Of a stretch of DNA of 64,000 nucleotides, positions 18,910 through 30,945 are shown piece by piece. Each line of letters starts with the position of its first letter. Positions within the stretch are counted from its first letter, which is position 1. The DNA comes from Mactra quadrangularis. Taxonomy: Eukaryota; Mollusca; Bivalvia; Venerida; Mactridae. The notes beneath the pieces are model-generated. The model was not told the origin of the DNA. It did not search any database and saw nothing but the letters and a program-made list of their open reading frames with translations. The stretch covers positions 56,550,319-56,614,318 of the forward strand of contig CM046309.1 in assembly GCA_025267735.1 (NCBI GenBank), written 5' to 3'. Position numbers and translations under genes: made by a program.

Positions 18910-19367
18910 CTTAGGAAAACGCTTTGACAATGAAATCACAAAAGTGGGTTATTATGTGTAAGAAATCGGCGATAAAATAACAAAATAGCTTAGAAACGCT
19001 TATTTCAATCTTAATGTTCAAACTTTTCTTGGTAAAGACACCCTATCATCCGCTTTTATATAAAATAATAGCTATATACGCTTACAGCGTTCAAATAACT
19101 CAAGCTACGCCATTGCATGGATCTTATCTTACGATATTATTCACAGCAGTCACAGCACTTTGATAAGATATCAATCAATTAAATATTCATCTAGAATTAA
19201 TTACTGTCATTTCTAGGCAACTAGTGTTATACATATGTACATGCCACGGTACCTTGTATACAGAATAATTTAGACCACGTGTAGTCCCTGACAAATCGGA
19301 GAAAAGCCAAGCACTGCCAGTCTGGAGAATTGTATAAGCATGTTTGCTGAAACGCCCCCAAAATTCA
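18910..19367. other. AT-rich DNA, no feature seen
   Basis: No gene or repeat that I can support. Confidence 0.5.
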
Positions 19368-19440
19368 GTGAAGTTCCACAATTAGGACTATTAAAAGGAA
19401 TTATCTTAATATTGGAACCGTCTTTACATACTACAGTGTA
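19368..19440. mobile_element. MITE-P fragment
   Basis: GTGAAGTTCCACAATTAGGA then ATTATCTTAATATTGGAACC, ending in a CAGTGTA-like terminus. Mostly deleted copy. Confidence 0.5.
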
Positions 19441-19468
19441 TTAGCAAGAACTGCCAGTCTGTAGATTC

Positions 19469-19516
19469 CATCCTCGTACCCCGAGGTAATCCTACTAGAC
19501 TCTGGGTACGAGAATG
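19469..19516. mobile_element. HP1 micro-element, copy d (48 bp), perfect 8 bp duplication
   Basis: CATCCTCGTACCCCGAGGTA at the left and CTAGACTCTGGGTACGAGAA at the right, ending in TG. The arms are of different types and the centre is deleted, leaving only 48 bp. GTAGATTC flanks it exactly (19461-19468 and 19517-19524). Confidence 0.85.
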
Positions 19517-19784
19517 GTAGATTCGTACTTTTACATTTTTAAGAACACTCCCGATCAGTTTAAGAAATACTTTTTAGTCAACTTGAGGCTTGTTGCCACG
19601 TGATTTTCAGATGGTCAACGCTTGTTTTTTGTCGATTTCTTGCTCCTGTAAACATATTGAGTCAAATTGGGCACAAAATAACGTCATTTTTCATTTTCCG
19701 AAAATGCGCACTTAAGCCTGCGCATTAAAAATGGCCACTCTGAATCCTCTGCACAAAAATATGTGCTCGTGACCATCTTTAATT

Positions 19785-19892
19785 AAAGGTAGTGAGACTA
19801 GCTTCGTGCTGACCCATTAATTCAATTAAGTCTTATGTAGTGAGACTAGTTTTGCAATGACCCATCGATTTAATTTAGTCTTATGGCGTAGT
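19785..19892. repeat. Tandem repeat, 48 bp x 2
   Basis: GTAGTGAGACTAGCTTCGTG and GTAGTGAGACTAGTTTTGCA, each followed by TGACCCAT and TTAAGTCTTATG-like sequence. A third unit starts with GGCGTAG. Confidence 0.75.
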
Positions 19893-21159
19893 TTATATAA
19901 ATGAAATGACGTTGCAGATTAGGTCATTCAAGACTCATTTGTACTTAAATAATCAGTCATTGATTACAAAATATCGGAAATTATACAAACCCTACATGAA
20001 CTTAAATAACGACTAGTTTCTTAAAATAAACAAACTGTGGACCGATTTAGTAACATTTTAAATATGCGTATCTTTCTCAAATAGAATAATCAATTAATTC
20101 TAAAGACTTAAAACTGGCATATTTAACTCAAGCATATTGATAAAGTTCTAAATGGAGACACGGTTTTATTGACAATCACGGGTTGACTTAAGGAGTGATG
20201 GGGTCAAGACAAACTGGACGTTTCAACATTCACCCAGTGACACTAATGAGCCAAGTTACATTTCAAATAAATATCCGAACCATCAAACAATCAAATAAAT
20301 GAATAAAATTGACCAATGACAAACGAGCGTTCGATATTTTTAAATTTATTTTTGTAATTTTTGTAAAGAAAGGGATTCTGATCCTGTCCTGATAAGAAGC
20401 TAGCTCGAGGGCCCTTAAATTGAATAACAAGACGAGTGTCTCTGCCAGAGATAAAATTTGACTGGAAAATTTGAAATTTATGGCCATGTTTGACACCCCG
20501 ATCTGAACTACCCTTGTCGAAAATGTCAACGAAATGAAAGAATTATTAGACTGGAATGGATATCTATCACAGAAAAATGACCAGTGACATTGTTAAACTA
20601 TTTAACGTACAAAAAAAACTAATGATCACGGTTTTTATAACCTTAAAAAACTTAAATTTCATAATCAGTCCGCCATTTTGAAAATAGTGCCTTAGGCGGC
20701 GTAAAAATACATAATTACATTAATGACGTAATCAATACAATAGAAAAACGAGGCTGACAATGTTTATACCCTCCTTTATTGAAGAGTTAACTATTATATC
20801 GTGATAAATCTTTCATTTTTTCGTAGAATCGCTGCCCTGAGGTCCCACAAGATGGATTCTTTATTGTTGCTTCCCCTATTATTTAAACAATTTAAACAAT
20901 ACTGTTACATCATAAATGACGTCATGTGAATATTTCCAAACCACGTGACCATGTTTTTACGTGGAAAATTGATGATAAAATTAATTCTGGTGAGTAAACT
21001 TGTCATCTGGGGACATTTTGTTTGGAAACCATTATTTTACGTTAATTTTTATGACAGAAAAATCGTCCACTTGTCTGAATATAGAATTACAAATGAATCA
21101 AACACAGTTATCGAACTTGGCTAACCGATTTATCGTAATTTTACTGTCAACTTGAAAGT
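19893..21159. other. AT-rich DNA, no feature seen
   Basis: No gene or repeat that I can support. The 88-codon minus-strand frame at 20263-20529 has no recognisable domain. Confidence 0.5.
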
Positions 21160-21348
21160 CTCTGTCATTATTGTTCATTCCTTACATAAATAACGAAAAC
21201 ACCCGATGTTATACGATTGCTTTCTCCGTAACAGGTATCAAACTCCACGATGTCAACCGAATCTTCTCGGCTATTGTCCTTCATTTCTTACGTAGAAATA
21301 CGGAAACGCCCAACATTTTACGATTGATATCTCCGTAACAGGTATCAT
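21160..21348. repeat. Tandem duplication, 107 bp x 2
   Basis: CTCCGTAACAGGTATCA lies at 21224-21240 and 21331-21347. Both are preceded by ACGATTGxxxTCTCCG and further back by ACGxAAACxCCC words. Confidence 0.75.
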
Positions 21349-21511
21349 CCTCCAGGAGCGTTAAAAATCACTTTGCTGCTAGCATGACATTTACATAGCC
21401 CAAGTCGATATAAAAATGCGATGAGATCGGATATGACATATTTACATTGTATTTAGAAACCATAGTTAATTGTCTATCTAATTAATTTTATAAAATTATC
21501 GCCGTGGACTT

Positions 21512-23216
21512 ATCAACGGGGGCTTACGGTCGTTTCTCCACTAAGTCATTTCTCCCCTGGTCATTTCTCCACTTTTTAGTAGTCATTTCTCCACTTTTTA
21601 GTAGTCATTTCTCCACTTTTATATATAATAGGTTTATATAAGATATAGGTATGTTATTGAATTATGTTCATGTTAATTTTGTAAATAAAATTCATTTTTG
21701 AACTAAAATAGTATAATTTAGAATGTTTATCTAGTATATTATGATAAATCAATTGTATTACTATATTGAGGTGCAAATTAAAATTTAATTTAATATTTCT
21801 AAGCTTTATGTTGTATATGTAGTTCATTATAATACGTTTGTAATGAAAGCAAGAAAGAAAACATTTGGACGTAAAATAAGGTTTTTACATGTAGTTTTAT
21901 GATATCTTAGGTAAATGAAAATGTCCACTCATATAATTATATCAACTAAGAAAAATTATAGAATTTCATACGGTATATTGAAGGTTACTTTTTGTTATTA
22001 TTTGATTGATTTTTTTCCATTTTTTTTAGTACTTCAAGTATGATATAAAATCTTTTAAATAAAATAAAAAAATACAACATTTGCACTCAAAATAATGCTT
22101 TTGAAGGGATTTTTATCTTATCTGGGGAATCCAAACTGGATTTCGCGGATAAAATATCTTTGATATCACAGCGTATTTTGAAATGCCAATTACTACTAAA
22201 TTAATCCAAATATTTGATTTTTTAAATTTTGTATCTCAAGTCTGATATAATATCTTCATTATGAAAGAAAAAAAAATAGTTTTTATCGACAAATAATGCT
22301 GTAGTAGGGAGTTTTACCTTATCCGGGGAATTCAAATTGGATTTGGCGGATAATTTTTTATGTAAAATTAACCAAACTTTAGACGTAAATTTAGGGTTCA
22401 TTTAAATTCATAATTTCATTTTTTTTTACATTTATGTAAAATTGGATGTGTCTAAAATATCATACACAAAAAATTATGAAAATTGAATAAATAATAATGC
22501 TTTTACAGCCCTTTTAACATTCTTGATATTTTATCCGGGGAATTCGATATTTTATCCGTGGAATAAACCTGCCCATTTAATTTTGCATGTTATTTAGTAT
22601 ATTACTTATGATGTATTTTAGTAACTGATTAAAAATGAAATATTTTGAATATAAAAAGGAATGATAATCTTGCTTGTAAATAAAATAAAATGAGTAAATC
22701 AATTTGTTCATTGTCTTTTTAACCACAGTTTTGATAAAAGTTTATTGTATCAATGCGTGGAAATAATTGTATAAATCACTACATATAAATTGCCTGAGTT
22801 ACTTCAAGGAAAATTATTATAAATATTAAGAAAATTGTATTGAATACAACTGTTTATTGAAAATAAATGATGAAAAAAAAATACTTAACAAGTGCAAATA
22901 AGAGCATGCAACCACTTTCACTTAGAATTGATTTGATTAAACACATCACATTCAATGACACTTCATAAACCAACAAAATATTTGTATAAAAACATGCTTA
23001 AATAATATCAGTTGGTACTTTTAATTGATATAATGTTTCAATATGACAATCCATAATAAGGGTGATTATCACGTTACACAATAAACCTATTATAATCCTA
23101 TTATATATAAAGGTGGAGAAATGACTACTTAAAAGTGGAGAAATGACTACTAAAAAGTGGAGAAATGACCAGGGGAGAAATGACTTAGTGGAGAAACGAC
23201 CTGCTCCCATCAACGG
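21512..23216. mobile_element. 1.69 kb MULE-like element with ~112 bp TIRs
   Basis: ATCAACGG flanks the element exactly (21512-21519 and 23209-23216). The TIRs span 21520-21632 and 23097-23208. They start GGGCTTACGGTCG / GGGAGCAGGTCG, then run almost identically through TTTCTCCACTAAGTCATTTC to CTTTTATATATAATAGG. Each TIR carries three copies of the 22 bp word AGTAGTCATTTCTCCACTTT(T/-). The interior is AT-rich without a transposase frame. Long TIRs, terminal GGG and an 8-9 bp duplication fit Mutator-like elements, but hAT, Merlin or P relatives are not excluded. Confidence 0.85.
22110..22570. repeat. Internal repeats of the MULE-like element
   Basis: CTTATCTGGGGAATCCAAAC ... GCGGATAAAAT (~22117) and CTTATCCGGGGAATTCAAAT ... 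GCGGATAATTT (~22318) form a ~200 bp tandem pair. A third word, TTTATCCGGGGAATTCGATA, lies at ~22529. Confidence 0.65.
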
Positions 23217-24289
23217 GCATGTCTAATCTCGATGAAATTACAAAATGATAAATTAACTGTCGTTAAGTTAATCTGACCCCAATATGCCCTAGTTGTGACA
23301 GTGACAAAAATTCATTGGCCCTTATACAATTTATGTATAGGGCCTACGTGTGGTTGTGATTAAAACCCAGACTTAGAGAACGGTACAACGTGACATATTA
23401 GAGAAAGATTTTCGGTTATAAGATGATAAAAGTGCAATTTTAATCTTAATTTCTATCCTACGTGCACACTGTGTGCAATGGACCGCTTGGAGACATCTTA
23501 ATAATTTTTGAAATCTTCTCAGACATTTCAACGATTTAGGTATCAACTTTGGCCCCTCAACGGTTCACTTAAGGGACAATTGCGTAAGCGTAGTTTTGAT
23601 TTGCTGAAAGGTTTCAACGTTCGTATGAAGAAATCAAAGAAAATTACCGTTACGGAATTTTCGGTGAAAGGGAACATTCCTTCATTTTGATACGTGTCCC
23701 TTGTGTTATTTTAATTAAGTATAATTTGATGACTTCATAAAATAGAGATATAAATTCTCTGCCACGGTTTCCCATATGCAAGACCTGGATAAAAGGGGTC
23801 AGTTACCGGACACTTGACCCCTTGGTTAACATTTCTCACGTCCATGGTCTGTGAAAGATGATAGTCGGCTTTTCATTCCTGACCTTAGAATAACAACAAA
23901 AGAAAAGGGGTTGACGACGTTTCGACAATAGGGGACAAAAAATGTAAAATATACCTTTGGTATTTGCCTGTCCCCATATCTATGAATACACATACAATGT
24001 ACTTCATTATAATTATTCAAATAAATGGGCCCGGTCATTTTTGTAAATGTTTATACTGTATTTTATAAAACTTCTATGAACAGTGACTAGCTGTCTAAGA
24101 TATTCCTTATAGATATTAATGAATCTCGTTGTCACCATGTTAAAGCAGAAAACTACAAACCATAGTAGCCCATAGCTAAAGGTCTTCATCGAACCCATGT
24201 CCATACTGATAATGAACGTGTCAGCATCTGATGCAAAAAGGTTAAAAAGCGGCTCATAAAGTTTTAAAAACTAAACTAGGTGGCCCACA
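23217..24289. other. Non-coding DNA, no feature seen
   Basis: No gene or repeat that I can support. The short open frames (60-70 codons) match nothing I know. Confidence 0.5.
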
Positions 24290-24467
24290 CTGAAAGCTCT
24301 GTAGATAGCGGTCCTAATTGCCCATCCAGATACCATTGATGTTTTAATAGGCGAGCGATGTTAATACATGGACCATTTTCTCAAACTAAGCTTTAGGACT
24401 TAAAAATTGTCAAAATTCGCATAGTTTTGCTATAACCAATATAATCTTTATGGCGAAACTTAACTGT
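24290..24467. mobile_element. MITE-P copy (decayed)
   Basis: Inner words CGATGTTAATACATGGACCA and TCAAACTAAGCTTTAGGACT, then TAATCTTTATGGCGAAACTT at the right end, match the family order. The left terminus is eroded. Confidence 0.6.
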
Positions 24468-25962
24468 GATAATTCTATTGGGTCTCCAATAAACATTCAT
24501 TAACTTTGCCATCTTTTAAAATAAAGCTAAATGAAATGAAATACATGTAATAACATTTCGTCTACTATGGAATAATGTTTGAACATTCGATACCAATTAG
24601 TCTTCGAATATCGGAAGTAAATTATACATATGTAGTCAATTAACAAATTAAACCCTAAATTAAATGATACTTTCACTGAAACTAAAAATAGATTAAAAAA
24701 AATGGTATTCATCTTCAATTTCATTACATAACATACACGATTTTCACCAGGGATGGTTTCAAACTTGGCATCTGAGTATTTTTATGGTTGTAAAATCTGG
24801 GGATTGTCAGGAAATCATCCAATATGTTATGTCAAGTCAGTACCTGTCGATATTTAGAGAGAAAACTATCAACAAAATGTGTAAACAATTAAGACGTGAA
24901 GACATTACACTACTAAACAAACAATCTTGGCATGTGATCGTTCCTAGATCGTTCCTAGGTGCCCCGTGGTGCTAATTATGTGTACAGGTTCGTCTAATCA
25001 CCACTTGTTCGTTCCCGACCATTAGTTAACCCTCCCACTGCTCCAATACGATGATAACAGAATGCAATACATAACGTGAACCCTTCAAACTATGAGGCCC
25101 TTACTGGGAGTTCTTTGTACGAGGAGTCCGTATTTTGAAGCGTCTTATATACGAGCGATTTCAGTCGTAAATCCTTCTATATTGTATTGTTAAACTATCG
25201 TAAGAATTTTAATACTATGCTGCCTTTAAAAATGCACATTAATTATTTTGTTTTGACATAATTCGGTGTTATGGCGCGTTCTTGTGCAAGTGAAGGGTGG
25301 GTTTAAAGTTTTCATTCAGACAAATTGTTATTGTTTGTTCTTGAACCTGTTGGGACAAATGTGAGGTCGATGCACCTTAGAATCTAGTTTAAACATGAGT
25401 GGCAATTATTTTGCCATTGTCCGCTCCAAAGCGGAAACCCATTATGTTTCTTGTTTTAGTTATTTGTTTATGATATCCATTTTTATAACAAAACTTTCAG
25501 AATCTAAAAACATACCCTCTTCACTTTTTGGCTTTTTGAAAGGTTTGTTTTTTTTCATTTTGTTGTTTCTGACATGTTTTCATCTCCTTTTACTTACAAG
25601 AGGGTTACATGGCGGGTCATCGTCTGCTTGGTCAAGAAGTAATATCGTATTTTTGTAATTTTTTCACCATTACTTTCTAATGTAGCAAATATGTAACATA
25701 TATTAACATCACCATTTTCTCTAATTGAATGAATGTAAACAATTTTGTATTAGATTGCATAAAAGTCAATTTCTGATCGTGTTGTTGTCATTTACCATTT
25801 TTACGTTGGGAATGTAATAATGTCAAAGACCTTTCGATGGTCATTGTCCGTATCCAATAAGTGCGTAGTATTGGCTTATATCATTTTTGTATGGCCTACA
25901 AAGCTCTTATACTATACAATGTAATGTATTTGGCGCTTTTCGCCATGTTTCTGTAATGGGCG
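24468..25962. other. Non-coding DNA, no feature seen
   Basis: No gene recognised. The 87-codon frame at 25395-25658 has a hydrophobic stretch, but T-rich DNA gives this by chance and no family is recognised. Confidence 0.5.
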
Positions 25963-26050
25963 GCCGGCACGGTTCCATGTCAAAAACACAATATGTATAT
26001 ACATATATAGTATATACATGTATAGTGTTTTGAACATATAACGTGCCGGC
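25963..26050. mobile_element. 88 bp foldback hairpin
   Basis: The terminal GCCGGCACG (25963-25971) is answered by CGTGCCGGC (26042-26050). The inner TCAAAACAC-type arms and the centre ATGTATATACATATATAG / TATATACATGTAT also pair, so nearly the whole 88 bp folds on itself. The termini differ from HP1 and no clear duplication is seen. Confidence 0.7.
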
Positions 26051-27415
26051 AGCCTATGTTTTCTACATTTATTTTCAGTCATACAATGCCAGTCATTCGT
26101 GCTTCAACTGGGTCCTTAATAGGCTTAGATTTCCGTCCCCTAAGTTTTTGGTCTCGTCCTCTAAGAGCATACCCTCGCCAATCGCCTACAACATTGCTAC
26201 TTGATACAGAGTTAGGCAGTATAATGACCGCAAAACTATTTCATGACAAACTCCATGAAGGTTTGCGAGTCACGCCTCAAAAACGAATCCAAGATGCCTG
26301 AATTCGTAGGCAGGTCCGATACCGAGCGGGCGCAAAAAAACTAACATATAATAAACAAAAACACAAGCTGATATGGCATTTAAAGCCGATCGTCGAAAAT
26401 TACGGTTATTTAGTGCAGTATTCATAGCAGGGCCTCTCTCATATGAAACTGAACACTTGGTTCAGTTCATTTTATTAAAAGTCCGTGTTATTTTAATTGC
26501 GTGTTGCTGTCGAAATCTCCATTGCCATGATCTATCAACGTAACGTTCCGGTCAATGCAGTCCGGACACTGGAGTTTAGACTGCCCTGCCCGGGTCATAC
26601 GTACAAATTAGAAATTATCGTCTGGCGCGAGAACAATATCGTTTTTAATACACGAATTATTAAAAAAAATGTGATTAAAGTTTATTAAAAACGAATAATA
26701 AAAATATTAAAGAATTTATTTGGTGCAAAGTGTCATGACCGAGCAATGACAAATACACCCGTTGACCTCCATTGTTGGGACTTCCCCTCTTTTCAACTGT
26801 TGAACATTTTACGGCCCCAGATTTTGACTGGTCTCTAGGGGCTCGCAATCTCCGTCGATAAGAAAGGAAAGATTATTGTCGATTTTATGGCAGATTTGAT
26901 AGAAATGGAGTTAGTTTAGGTCACAGGCGGTTTGATTGATATGATCTGCTGATCAAAACCAGTCAGGGATACGAGCAGACGAAATCAATGGAAGGTATTC
27001 ATATATAACTCACAAATATTCAATTTGAAAGAGATTTCACTCTGTTTTTGTCTGGTCAAATATGTTCAACTGTGTGTGGCTATCCAACATAATTAGTTTC
27101 TATCGCTATTTGGCTTTCAATCATTTTTTTCTAAATACATTTTTTGATGAAAAATGTCGATAGTTTTCTTTTATTTTTTGGTATCTTTGGGGAAGTCTTG
27201 CCTAAATAACGTGCAGGGTGAGATGTTCACGGTATTGGTCATAGACTCAATGTCTCACAGTCCTTCCCTTCAGTCACAAAATTGTAGAACCAGTTACCTA
27301 ACCAACTTGCTACAGTCCGGTCGATACTATGTGCCAGTTAACTCGTGCCAGGAGTTCATCTTAGCATGAAAAAAAACCGGTAAAGCTCAGATTTAAGCTC
27401 ATTTCTTGTAGAATT
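26051..27415. other. Non-coding DNA, no feature seen
   Basis: The open frame at 26056-26301 (81 codons) shows no recognisable domain. No repeats that I can support. Confidence 0.45.
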
Positions 27416-27650
27416 GCCGAAAAGTTACGATTGTGAAGTTAGCCAATAATCGTAACCACTCGGCTACTTCTGCTCACATTTTTCAAGTTACGGAAACCGC
27501 CGAGTAGTAACGATTGTGAAGTTAAATAATAGTCGTAACCACTCGGCTATTTCCGGTCACATTTTTAAGTCACTAAAATTGCCGAGTAGTAACTATTGTG
27601 AAGTTATCCAATAATCGTAACCATTCGGGTATTTCCGTCAGAGCACAAAA
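27416..27650. repeat. Tandem array of hairpins, 82 bp x 3
   Basis: GTGAAGTTA recurs at 27434, 27516 and 27598, exactly 82 bp apart. Each unit is itself an inverted repeat: GCCGAGTAGTAACGATTG pairs with AATCGTAACCACTCGGC. The reverse of the right arm, GCCGAGTGGTTACGATT, equals the A-box region of the SINE-A head, so the array may derive from it. Confidence 0.8.
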
Positions 27651-28260
27651 TTGGTATATTTTGATAAATGGAAATTTCCCAGACGTCTCGTCAACAACGG
27701 AACTATTTTTTGCACCAAGTATTCATACGCAAACTAGTGGGTGGTGAAACTACTTTATAATGAACGTAGATAAAGTGAAGTTACGTAGTTACATATCACC
27801 ACGCTAAACATAATCCCTAAATTTACCTATCACTTGCAATTAGAACGTATTAAGTGCGTGTTTCTAGGTGGTCTAGCATAATTGCGTAATGTCGTCTGCT
27901 CACAAACTTTTATCAGGTGAAATTTATTGCATCGTCTGAGAATTTCCCCTTCATTCTCTCTCGTGAAACATTGTTAACAGACTTGAAACAATTAAAACAT
28001 ACTTTAAACATACACTGAACAGGTAAATCAAATCAATTAAAAACTCATTATGTATTCTGGGCCAGGACAGAACGCCCTGAATTCACTTGTTTCTCACAAA
28101 AGAAAACATTTTCATTGAGAACAGATTGACCGAGTTAAATGAGATTTTCATTCCTGAAACAATTAATTCTTGTCTGCGAATGAATGGAACACCATTAGTG
28201 AGATTCTAAAGGTTGTTTTGCAATTTCATGATTCTTTAATTAGATTAGTGACGTCATATT
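27651..28260. other. AT-rich DNA, no feature seen
   Basis: No gene or repeat that I can support. Confidence 0.5.
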
Positions 28261-28263
28261 TTG

Positions 28264-28335
28264 GAATGACGTAACATTGTGCTATAAAAAGTGTGCTGAC
28301 TTCATTTGAGATTCATGAAGTTCATTTGAGATTCT
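28264..28335 (+). promoter_or_regulatory. Possible core promoter (CRE-like plus TATA)
   Basis: AATGACGTAAC (CRE-like) lies ~15 bp upstream of GCTATAAAAAG. A 15 bp direct repeat, CTTCATTTGAGATTC-like, follows at 28301-28335. The arrangement suits a TATA promoter firing near 28312, but no open frame follows. Confidence 0.25.
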
Positions 28336-28830
28336 TCCGAAGTTATACGAATTCTGACGAATATACACGAAATTGTAAGAGTTTTATACGAAATAATCCG
28401 AGCTTTCACGACATAACTACCTAGTCGGGAAGCACGTGAAATTTGCATACATTGCAAAATCTCCCGTCGCATTTGAAGGCATTTACGAGTTAAGTCGAAT
28501 TAGACACAAACGTAGCATAAAATGTGCACGACCTAAGCCTAAGTATTACCGAACATTAACGAATAATTTGTACAATGAACATTAAAGTAGTATAAACCCT
28601 GCACGTCGTATTCCGATGGTTCACGAAGTTAACCGAAAATACACGAAACAATCGAACATTAAATATTTGAAATAGTTTGAACAAATTCGGTCACGATATT
28701 TTATTTTAAAACAAACCATTCAGCTTTTCTCTCGCACATGTTTCACTATGAATCAAGGAAACAAAAGTAATAATGTTCACTAACTATTTCTTGTCACAAA
28801 TGTTGTTGTCACTCGTCCATCACCGTCCCC
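28336..28830. other. ACGAA-rich low-complexity stretch
   Basis: Repeated short words such as TACACGAAATT, TACGAAATAA, TTACCGAAC and ACACGAAAC give a loose periodicity without a fixed unit. Confidence 0.4.
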
Positions 28831-29215
28831 AACTTCACTCGACTATCAAACAGTACAGACGGCAAATAGACTCAAAGTCGACCGGGCGAACTTGTTCACA
28901 CTGCGAGTTACACACGTTAAATAACCCGCAAAGACGTGAAGGTATTTTGTGATCAAATGATAAAAATGTAAAATAAGACAAATAAATGTAATCATTTTTT
29001 TTATAAAACATTAAATGGTGATGATGATGATGGTATTTCGCCTCATGTGAACTTTTGTAACTTTGTAGCCAATGCATGAATTTATATGTTTGGTTTTTGT
29101 TTTGTACTTAGCTAAAGGTCATTTGTAATTTGTATCATGACCAAGCATCACATTGACCGCTGGTCATTTAAGGTTTGTCATACTAAATTTTATCACGAAA
29201 CTCGCGTTCCAACAG
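28831..29215. other. Non-coding DNA, short (GAT)n
   Basis: GATGATGATGATGG lies near 29018. Nothing else. Confidence 0.45.
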
Positions 29216-29303
29216 CGCGAGTGTGTGGTAGCAGTGCGCGTGTGTGGCAAGGGTCAAATAGGGTGATAGGGGTCAGATTGGGTTATAGGGGTCAAATTAG
29301 CTG
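29216..29303. repeat. Degenerate ~20 bp minisatellite
   Basis: GTGTGTGG words at the left, then AGGGGTCAGATTGGGTTAT and AGGGGTCAAATTAGC-like units. Confidence 0.55.
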
Positions 29304-29750
29304 GTAGATATCATTACCGTCATTGAAGTTTTCTCTTCTAACATGTCATATATGTTTTGAAGACTTGGTGTCCAAATAATATTAAAATCTGTCTTGAAAG
29401 GTTTGCAATCATGAAGGTCGTGTGTTCGAATTTTGACCCAAGAAACGTGTACCATATACAAATTATTAGTCAACTCTCTTTATTGTAAAGCCCATTTATA
29501 TTATGTACCATCTCAATTAAAGCACCAAATCTCTCAGAGAATCAAAACTATACACTGTCGAAGTCAATTGAGTTGAATGGGTCTCAAGAACAATAACAAA
29601 ACTAGTCTACATCCTTCTTTTGTCACATGAAGTTAAAAGACGATTAACGTCGACCCATCTATATTGAGGTTATTAAAAGTTTGCCTTTCCTTTCAAATGT
29701 GATACTGTCAACTTGTGAAACACACGTGGTTAGAGATAGGACCAAGAATA
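29304..29750. other. Non-coding DNA, no feature seen
   Basis: No gene or repeat that I can support. Confidence 0.45.
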
Positions 29751-29950
29751 TACACTGCCTGTCAAAAGTTCCTAAACAAAACATGTTTGAGACAAAACTG
29801 ATTCTGCAGTCAATTTTACGACAGGTTTTAGAGTCCTTAATCCAAAAAAAAAATGTTGGTGGAATTTTCTTAAATAATTCTGTTGTTCCAGGATTCGATA
29901 ACAGATTTTTCTCGGGAAATACTGATAGTTCCTTGTTTCTGTTTATTTGA
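29751..29950 (+). mobile_element. MITE-T-like fragment
   Basis: TACACTGCCTGTCAAAAGTT followed by CCTAAACAAAAC resembles the Tc1-like terminus (CAGTGCCxxCCAAAAxTTCT). The right end is lost. Open frames on both strands (89 and 102 codons) mirror each other and are not a transposase. Confidence 0.4.
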
Positions 29951-30869
29951 TTAATGAAAATGTACATGTGTATGTTATATATACTTTTTTATAGAATTAC
30001 TTTAATCTCACATTAATGTCATAAACATTCATGTACTACCAAGTACTTATTTGTGTGAATACTAGCCAGAATGGACAAGTATTTTCGTTTTCGGGTTGTG
30101 TGTTTTTGTGAATAGGTACCTAGGTTTGGTCAAACTTGATTTGACGCTTAACAAAATTCCAATATGGCATGGCATAACCCTAAAGCACATACTTCAGTTA
30201 AAAAACTTTTGGAGGGTACTGTTTGAGATGAAAATAAAGCCAAACTATTATCTATATCGTATGTACCTGCTTAATCTCAAACTAGTCTCAAACTAGTCTC
30301 AAAACAAGCATTGCAACTTATCAAGTAATTAAACATCGATTGCCTAGGCTTTGTGTTTATTTTGACGAGTGTTTGGGATTTACCAGTTTGGATAAGCCGA
30401 CGAATTGCGGCGATCAGTGTCGATCAAATTGTTCTAATATCAGAATTGACCGTCTGGCTAACGTCAATAATGTATCCTAGCAACAAGGTGACGTAAAAAT
30501 CAAAATGAAAATGAAACGCGACTGACTCAGACGATCAAAATTAGACTGATACCCCGTCTTATCGGATTAAATAAACAGGTTATATAACGTATCAGAGAAC
30601 CAGTCTGGTCAATTGCTTTGCATCTTGGGAGATTTTAGGCAAGTTTATCTAGGCTAGAATAACAGGGATTGACACTAGGCTTTGAGATTGTTATTCTACT
30701 GATTTCATCTGTAATTCTCTCATGGAGGTTCTTGAAGATTATCAGCTATTAGAAATCCAAGCTTTGTAGATAAACGTCTTTTACAATCTTTTATTATCAA
30801 GTCTGGTCACACAGGTCCGTGTCTCTGAGCTGATTGTTCACGGATATTCAACTTAAATAGGACAGTCAT
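29951..30869. other. Non-coding DNA, no feature seen
   Basis: A small direct repeat CTCAAACTAGT x2 lies at about 30277. No gene. Confidence 0.45.
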
Positions 30870-30945
30870 TGATAGAAATTTTTGTATCGATGTATCGAAA
30901 GGCTAGTATCGGTGATACATCGATATATCGTGTCAGACAAGGAGT
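30870..30945. repeat. ATCGAT-rich inverted repeat
   Basis: GTATCGATGTATCGA pairs with GATACATCGATATATCG across a ~15 base loop. Confidence 0.5.

Noticed and set aside
21520..23208. Transposase gene inside the MULE-like element
   Set aside because: The interior is AT-rich with stops in all frames; the longest frame (71 codons) lies over the right TIR.
27416..27650. CRISPR array
   Set aside because: The 82 bp units are repeated throughout, with no unique spacers, in a eukaryotic context.
29659..29967. Possible transposase in the MITE-T-like fragment
   Set aside because: The 89- and 102-codon frames are complementary shadows. No DDE-type motif or helix-turn-helix is recognisable.
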